In this document: positions 34,360 to 38,920 of the stretch, one piece after another
Layout of the letters: each line of letters starts with the position of its first letter
Position numbering within the stretch: the first letter of the stretch is position 1
Origin: RUG11237 sp050874665
Lineage (GTDB): Bacteria > Bacillota > Clostridia > Lachnospirales > Lachnospiraceae
Direction: 5' to 3'
NCBI GenBank assembly: GCA_050874665.1
Contig: JBNMLC010000021.1
Location: 1-38,920, forward strand
DNA: 38,920 nucleotides
Made by a program: the position numbers and the translations under genes
Notes under the pieces: generated by a model
The model's input: the letters and a program-made list of their open reading frames with translations, nothing else
Databases searched by the model: none
What the model was told of the DNA's origin: nothing

Positions 34360-35103
34360 TTAATCATCTACTTGTACGCCATACATCTGACATAATCCTG
34401 CCAAATCTTTCGCAACTCCATTTCCAATCGCATTAAATTTCCATGTCCCGTTGTGATTATATACTTCGCCAATCATCATAGAAATCACATTAGCATAGTA
34501 TTCGGTCATTTGAAAGGCCGTTAATTCCTGCCCCGTCTGTATATCAAGAATTCTTATATAAGCATCCTTCATCATTCCAAAATTCAAATGTTTTTCAAAC
34601 GCCTCATTGATCGTCAATACAAATACAATTTTCTTTACCTGACTATTTAAATGTGCCAAATCAATACAAACCGACTGGCGATCCTCTCTTTCCTGTGTTT
34701 GTAATTTGACGCACCCGTCAGGACTCTGTTTTTGTCCGTAAAATACAAACCAGTTATCTCCTAATACTTTACCATCTGTTCCCAAAAGATAGGCAGATAC
34801 ATCTACATCACACTGAGCATTTGTAGTGTTCCAGCCAAAACATGCCTTTATGTTAGAAAGAGGCATTCCCAGCTCCAATTGCACCTTTTGTCCTTTCTGC
34901 ACTAATTTGTGCATCACTGGTATTTTTCTTTGTTCTATAGCTTCTGTCGTCGCTGCCCCTCCCGGTGTCCATTCTCTATTGTTTTGTACACCCGTTGCAG
35001 CTATGTTCTGGATAGTTTTAATTCCCTGTTTTTTTCGCTCGTTGATCGTGCATAAATTGTTTCTATCGTATGCACCCTCTGCTCTCATAGGTATATGATC
35101 CAT
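34360..35103 (-). CDS. terD: TerD family stress protein with N-terminal extension
   Basis: A 247-residue protein whose C-terminal 180 residues form a TerD/TerE-type calcium-binding domain: VQKGQKVQLEL, GWNTTNAQCDVDVSAYLLG, FVFYGQKQSPDGCV, the EDRQSVCIDL loop and FNAIGNGVAKDLAGLCQMYGV. The first 70 residues (MDHIPMRAEGAYDRNNLC ... PGGAATTEAIEQ) are an extension of low-complexity character not part of the domain. The family takes part in tellurite, chemical and phage stress phenotypes in other bacteria. Here there is no terB, terC or telA beside it; the partner is AIM24, and upstream are a CPBP protease and an ABC transporter. Confidence 0.9.
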   Translation of the reverse strand: MDHIPMRAEGAYDRNNLCTINERKKQGIKTIQNIAATGVQNNREWTPGGAATTEAIEQRKIPVMHKLVQKGQKVQLELGMPLSNIKACFGWNTTNAQCDVDVSAYLLGTDGKVLGDNWFVFYGQKQSPDGCVKLQTQEREDRQSVCIDLAHLNSQVKKIVFVLTINEAFEKHLNFGMMKDAYIRILDIQTGQELTAFQMTEYYANVISMMIGEVYNHNGTWKFNAIGNGVAKDLAGLCQMYGVQVDD

Positions 35104-35156
35104 CTCTCCACCTCGCTTTCTATTTCAATACTGCTGTCAAAAATTTCTGACACAGC

Positions 35157-36071
35157 CTAGCCTGCCACATTTAACACAACCGACACGCAGGCTGCCAGAC
35201 TAATTAACACATACAAAATCATTCCAACATTCAGGCACACCGTTTTGAACGGATGTTCGAGAATAATTTCACCTTTTTCAAACTTCAGTTTTTTCGTTGC
35301 AATAACAACAATCACCATAATCATTCCAACTATAATCAGTCCGATAATTCCCATTCCTACCAGCACAGTTGCAATTGTTCCCAGTTTTATCAACTGTGGT
35401 ACAAGTACCGTTCCACACACATTCGTGAAAATATGTAATGCCATACTATAACGAATATCTCCTGTTCTAATTACCACATAAGCAAATATGAATCCTAACA
35501 CAGATGCATATAAGAACTGGGAAATATTTCCATGATACAATCCAAAGCACAAGCCACTAACCAAAATTGCAATAACATCACCATATTTTGTAAGACGTTC
35601 TAACAACACTTTACGAAATACCAATTCTTCCACAATCGGAGATGCAATTCCCGCAATTAAAAAGGTAGGCAATAAATCAATCTCTCCGATTACACTATTT
35701 AATGGATTTAAATTCATATTTCCAGTCAGCATTCCCAATGCATAGTTAATCATAGTACCAACAATATTTAATGCATACAAAGAAGCCAGACATATCATAA
35801 AAATATACAAGAATTCATACCATTTCAAGGATTTCTTTTTTTGTGCTTCTTTTTTAGGAACATTTCTGACCAGCAGCCAGAAGATTGGTGCTCCGATCAT
35901 GTAAAATGCCACTATAATAGTAGAATATACATACCATGAACTTTCTGCGAAGCCTGGTGCAAATTTTTTTATCAACATTACCATCGCATACTGAACGCCT
36001 GTTACAATAATTGTAATCAAAAAAAGTGCTATTCCCAATCTGCTAAATACTTTTTTATTTTCCTTTTCCAT
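35157..36071 (-). CDS. CPBP-family intramembrane metalloprotease (Abi-like)
   Basis: A 304-residue membrane protein with about eight hydrophobic segments. The family motifs are intact: Glu148-Glu149 and Arg153 in EELVFR, FGLYH with His180, and His213/Asn217 in HIFTN. These residues form the metal centre of Rce1-type glutamic/CAAX-like proteases. Such proteins often process or give immunity to peptides, or act in stress responses. It starts 12 bases after the ABC permease gene and 53 bases before terD on the same strand, which suggests joint expression with the PadR-controlled exporter. Confidence 0.88.
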   Translation of the reverse strand: MEKENKKVFSRLGIALFLITIIVTGVQYAMVMLIKKFAPGFAESSWYVYSTIIVAFYMIGAPIFWLLVRNVPKKEAQKKKSLKWYEFLYIFMICLASLYALNIVGTMINYALGMLTGNMNLNPLNSVIGEIDLLPTFLIAGIASPIVEELVFRKVLLERLTKYGDVIAILVSGLCFGLYHGNISQFLYASVLGFIFAYVVIRTGDIRYSMALHIFTNVCGTVLVPQLIKLGTIATVLVGMGIIGLIIVGMIMVIVVIATKKLKFEKGEIILEHPFKTVCLNVGMILYVLISLAACVSVVLNVAG

Positions 36072-36083
36072 ATCCCTTCTCCC

Positions 36084-37343
36084 TTATTTGTCACTTTTAA
36101 TTTCTTTGAGAATCTTTGTAAGTTTAATAGGATTTCCATACCGCAGTGTACCCAAACGGTATATTAAGGCTCCAAGCCATCCCGCTGCTATAATAGATGC
36201 AATCAGAATCACACCTGAAATAATGACTTCAATTGCACTCACACTGCCCATAGCAATTCTTGCAAACATAGCACTGTAAGAGCTGATTGGCAGGAAGGAT
36301 AACAGCTTGATAATAATTCCATCTACATTTCCTAACTGGAGCAATGACAGGAAGTATACTATCATAATTATTATCATCAGCCCACTAACTGCCTTGCTGA
36401 TATCCTCTGTTTTTGATACCAGTGCACCCATAGCGCCATATAAAAATGCATAAAACAAAAATCCACCCAATCCAAAAAATGCAAAGGTTGCAAGCACTTC
36501 TGGCGGTATATTAAATAACATATCCAGTGAACCGCCCCATGCTTCTCTGTTCATTTGATAAGAACCCAGAATACAAATAAGAACAATTCCCACCTGTACA
36601 ACAGATGCAATGGCTCCTGCAATTACTTTACCAAAAAGAAGACTCGTAGGTGTTGTAGAGGTAACCAACACTTCAATAGAACGATTACTTTTTTCTGTAG
36701 TAACGGAAACTGCAATCATCTGACCATATAATACAATCATCATAAAGACAAGAATCTCAAAAGCATAACAATACCAGAAATTGCTTTCCGTATCTTTTCC
36801 TAAGATTTTCTCATTCACCGCAATCTCTTTATTTGAGATGCGATTCCATTCTTCATAGGAAATATTATGTTTTTTACAGTAGTCCATTTGTCCTGCTTCT
36901 ACTAATGCTGATTTCATCATGTCAGATTCCATGTCCATCATGCCCTTGTTAAGAACATAGTAGTCCATTTCGTCCAGTGAACGGATTACAAATCCTGCTT
37001 TAATCTTTTCACTTTCCACTGCTTCTTGAATTTCAGCTTCATCAACATACTCGTATGTACCTTCACCAAAAATTTCACTTATTAATTCCTTCGGAACCAC
37101 CTGATTGGTATCGCTGATATAATACTCAATTTCCGGCTGTTCTGCTTCTTCTTCAGCTTCTTCCTCCATCTGTGTTTCACTGTCTTTTGGAACTTCTGAA
37201 AGATACTTTGACATATCCATAATATTTGGCAAGAATAATGCCCCTGCTCCAAGCAGGGCGATTACTAAAGTGGTAATCACAAATGGTTTATTTCGCATAT
37301 ATTCTTTTAATTCGAATCCTAAAACTAATAAAAATTTTTTCAT
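36084..37343 (-). CDS. ABC-2 type permease (NatB-like)
   Basis: A 419-residue permease with TM1 near 18-38, a large extracytoplasmic acidic region of about 150 residues (QMEEEAEEEAEQPEIEYYISD), then five to six C-terminal membrane segments from about residue 190 (YCYAFEILVFMMIVLYG onward). This is the NatB/YhaP topology of ABC-2 exporters. The ATG overlaps the ATPase stop by 4 bases (ATGA), so it is translationally coupled. The substrate is unknown; sodium export, lipid or antimicrobial-peptide resistance are options for the subfamily. Confidence 0.93.
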   Translation of the reverse strand: MKKFLLVLGFELKEYMRNKPFVITTLVIALLGAGALFLPNIMDMSKYLSEVPKDSETQMEEEAEEEAEQPEIEYYISDTNQVVPKELISEIFGEGTYEYVDEAEIQEAVESEKIKAGFVIRSLDEMDYYVLNKGMMDMESDMMKSALVEAGQMDYCKKHNISYEEWNRISNKEIAVNEKILGKDTESNFWYCYAFEILVFMMIVLYGQMIAVSVTTEKSNRSIEVLVTSTTPTSLLFGKVIAGAIASVVQVGIVLICILGSYQMNREAWGGSLDMLFNIPPEVLATFAFFGLGGFLFYAFLYGAMGALVSKTEDISKAVSGLMIIIMIVYFLSLLQLGNVDGIIIKLLSFLPISSYSAMFARIAMGSVSAIEVIISGVILIASIIAAGWLGALIYRLGTLRYGNPIKLTKILKEIKSDK

Positions 37344-38257
37344 TGGTTATCCCCTGCTTTCATAACAAATATTTCATTCAAAGATGGTGCGTAATTTCCA
37401 AAGGTCGCAATACTTAAGTCCTCTTGCAACATACGTTTCAACACATCTGACTTCTTCTTTCCCTCCAGCAATTCCAGAATCACTTCATCTTTTTTACTGC
37501 CTGCAACTGTTACGCAGTCAGTGAACCTTTGTTCTATCACTTTTTTTATTTCCTCTACATCATATTCATCAAAAGAAACTGTAATTCTATTTTTTCCATA
37601 TTCCTTCTTGATATCTTTTAACTGACCTTTAAGTACTATATCACCATGGTTAATTACGACAATGTTTTCGCAAAATTCTTCAACATAGCTCATCTGATGA
37701 CTGGAAAAAATGACAAGTCTCCCCTCTTCAATAAGTTCTCTTACCACTTCCTTTAGTATCTGCGAATTGACTGGGTCAAGACCACTAAAAGGCTCATCTA
37801 AAATAATAATATCCGGTTCACTGACTAACGTTGCCGCTAACTGTACCTTCTGTTGATTTCCCTTTGACAGTGTTTCTAACTTACGGTTAGCGTATTCTTC
37901 TACCTCTAGTCTTTGCAGCCATTTCTTACTGCTTTTCTCTGCCTCCGCTTTATTCATTCCCCGAAGGCGTGCAAGATACATCATCTGTTCTAAAACATAT
38001 CTTTTAGGGTACAAGCCCCTTTCTTCCGGCATATATCCAATCCTCTGCTTAGATGGTTCAAAAGGTGTTCCATCCAGTAAAATTTCGCCACTGTCACCCT
38101 TAAATACATCCATAATAATCCTCATCGTCGTGGTTTTTCCTGCACCATTTCTTCCTAGCAGTCCCAATGCTGTTCCGCTTTCTACTTCGAAACTGATTCC
38201 ATGCAGCACTTCTTTGCCTGCAAAGCTTTTCCTTATATTTTTTACTTCCAGTTTCAT
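37340..38257 (-). CDS. ABC transporter ATP-binding protein (NatA-like)
   Basis: A 305-residue ATPase. Walker A is GRNGAGKTT with Lys41, the signature LSKGNQQKV is at 130-138, Walker B/catalytic Glu is ILDEPFSGLDP with Glu155, and the H-loop His is at 187. The C-terminal extension after residue 215 (ISVSFDEYDVEEIKK ... APSLNEIFV) is typical for NatA/CcmA-type subunits. AAGGAGG lies about 6 bases before the ATG. It follows padR by 62 bases and is the partner of the NatB-like permease. Confidence 0.95.
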   Translation of the reverse strand: MKLEVKNIRKSFAGKEVLHGISFEVESGTALGLLGRNGAGKTTTMRIIMDVFKGDSGEILLDGTPFEPSKQRIGYMPEERGLYPKRYVLEQMMYLARLRGMNKAEAEKSSKKWLQRLEVEEYANRKLETLSKGNQQKVQLAATLVSEPDIIILDEPFSGLDPVNSQILKEVVRELIEEGRLVIFSSHQMSYVEEFCENIVVINHGDIVLKGQLKDIKKEYGKNRITVSFDEYDVEEIKKVIEQRFTDCVTVAGSKKDEVILELLEGKKKSDVLKRMLQEDLSIATFGNYAPSLNEIFVMKAGDNQ

Positions 38258-38319
38258 ATAAATCCTCCTTATTTTATCTTACACAAAATCGCAAAATATG
38301 TACTTGCAATTTTAATCTT

Positions 38320-38664
38320 TTATACCATTTCTCCGTTTTCATTTCTCCCTTCTAACACACTAATACCATTTTCCAATTGTGCCTGCAAACGCTTCGTTTC
38401 CATCTCCACTAAATCAAGACCAATTTCTGTAATCTGATATGTTTTTTTCCCGCTATTATTTTCTACAATAGTAATCAAGCCGTCTTTGGTCAGCCTGCCT
38501 ACCATTGTATACAGCGTCCCCGTACCAAGCTTAATTCGTTCTTGCGTAAGAATGCTTACGAATTGCATGATTGCATAACCATGTCTTGCTTCAATAACCG
38601 CTAACAGTGTATAATAGGTAGTTTCCGTCATAGGAATATACTTTTTTACTAATTCTTTTTGCAT
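38320..38664 (-). CDS. PadR-family transcriptional regulator
   Basis: A 114-residue protein with a single winged-helix domain: TYYTLLAVIEARHGYAIMQFV, RIKLGTGTLYTMVGRLTKDGLI and KKTYQITEIGLDLVEMETKRL are the diagnostic PadR blocks. The C-terminal helix for dimerisation is present but the long second domain of some PadR proteins is not. AGGTGATC precedes the ATG. PadR proteins commonly sense small hydrophobic or peptide compounds and control adjacent ABC exporters; here it leads the ABC-CPBP-TerD run, with two palindromes in its leader. Confidence 0.94.
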   Translation of the reverse strand: MQKELVKKYIPMTETTYYTLLAVIEARHGYAIMQFVSILTQERIKLGTGTLYTMVGRLTKDGLITIVENNSGKKTYQITEIGLDLVEMETKRLQAQLENGISVLEGRNENGEMV

Positions 38665-38683
38665 ATGATCACCTGTATACTAT

Positions 38684-38711
38684 TGTCGTTCGACATGTCG
38701 TTGCTCGACAT
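38684..38711. promoter_or_regulatory. Two tandem palindromes in the padR leader, probable operator
   Basis: TGTCGTTCGACA (38684-38695) and ATGTCGTTGCTCGACAT (38695-38711) are both perfect inverted repeats with TGTCG/CGACA arms, centre distance about 13 bases. They lie just downstream of the expected transcription start and 20 bases before the padR ATG, resembling the ATGT-N8-ACAT type of PadR operator (the second has a 9-base spacer). Confidence 0.7.
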
Positions 38712-38724
38712 ATCTTGTATTGAC

Positions 38725-38753
38725 ATACTACCATGCTTTCCAAATACTGTCAA
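38725..38753 (-). promoter_or_regulatory. Sigma-A-type promoter of the padR operon
   Basis: On the minus strand TTGACA (38753-38748), 17 bases, TAGTAT (38730-38725). Confidence 0.78.
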
Positions 38754-38843
38754 CTACTTTTTGTATACATTGCGGTGTCCGTAAGTTGTAATATTAATTT
38801 AGACAAGTTAATAGCAAGTAGAAAGGTCTAAAAGGTGTGTATT

Positions 38844-38920
38844 ATGACAAGAAAAAAAATGGTAAGAAAATTTATAAAATCAATTCGATCTGATTTAGGT
38901 GTTTATTCCAAGTGTATAAA
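38844..38920 (+). CDS. Partial ORF at right edge, very basic N terminus
   Basis: An ATG at 38844 after AAAGGTG opens a frame running off the window: MTRKKMVRKFIKSIRSDLGV... (26 codons visible). It is strongly basic. Too little is visible to identify a family. It is divergent from padR across 180 bases. Confidence 0.35.
   Translation, partial: MTRKKMVRKFIKSIRSDLGVYSKCI

Noticed and set aside
1..38920. CRISPR arrays, tRNA/rRNA genes, insertion sequences, phage genes
   Set aside because: No regularly spaced repeats, cloverleaf sequences, transposase or phage structural or integrase genes were seen in any intergenic stretch or frame.

Overview
The window looks like ordinary chromosome of a low-GC, spore-forming Clostridia member, most likely a Lachnospiraceae gut anaerobe. 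The grounds are AT-rich DNA with strong AGGAGG ribosome sites, T-box control of the trp and pheST operons, a lipoprotein type I pullulanase, a Re-citrate-synthase-like gene beside icd, and small Firmicutes-type proteins preceded by mother-cell-sigma-like promoters. I see no tRNA, rRNA, CRISPR array, prophage or insertion sequence.

Layout. 1-2.9 kb holds yqeY and a surface pullulanase (minus strand). 3.0-9.2 kb is a trpE-G-D-C-B-A operon behind a tryptophan T-box, with no trpF. 9.35-12.85 kb is a probable glutamate-precursor operon: Re-citrate-synthase-like enzyme, FadR-type GntR regulator and NADP isocitrate dehydrogenase, with a perfect palindromic operator over the promoter. 12.9-15.3 kb holds an intracellular subtilisin and four small proteins of unknown function, one of them a 44-residue ORF. 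15.3-17.1 kb is a chemoreceptor and 17.3-19.7 kb is leuS. 19.8-24.7 kb is an unrecognised two-gene unit: a 536-residue membrane protein and an 1111-residue secreted multi-domain Fn3 protein. 24.8-27.1 kb is tyrA-aroA (plus strand), followed by a small Cys-containing protein. 27.7-29.6 kb is yitT-queA. 29.7-33.6 kb is pheST behind a phenylalanine T-box. 33.6-38.8 kb is a minus-strand run padR - ABC ATPase - ABC permease - CPBP membrane protease - TerD - AIM24, with two palindromes in the padR leader. A partial plus-strand ORF begins at the right edge.

How the genes work together. Aromatic amino-acid metabolism dominates: the trp operon, tyrA, aroA and pheST lie within 31 kb, although in separate transcription units. 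The two T-boxes read specifier codons UGG (Trp) and UUC (Phe), so each operon responds to its own uncharged tRNA.

The parts least explained by known biology are the secreted Fn3 protein with its membrane partner, the PadR/ABC/CPBP/TerD/AIM24 run, and the small-protein cluster at 13.9-15.3 kb. None amounts to proof of a new system. All positions come from reading the sequence; no database search or structure prediction was run.
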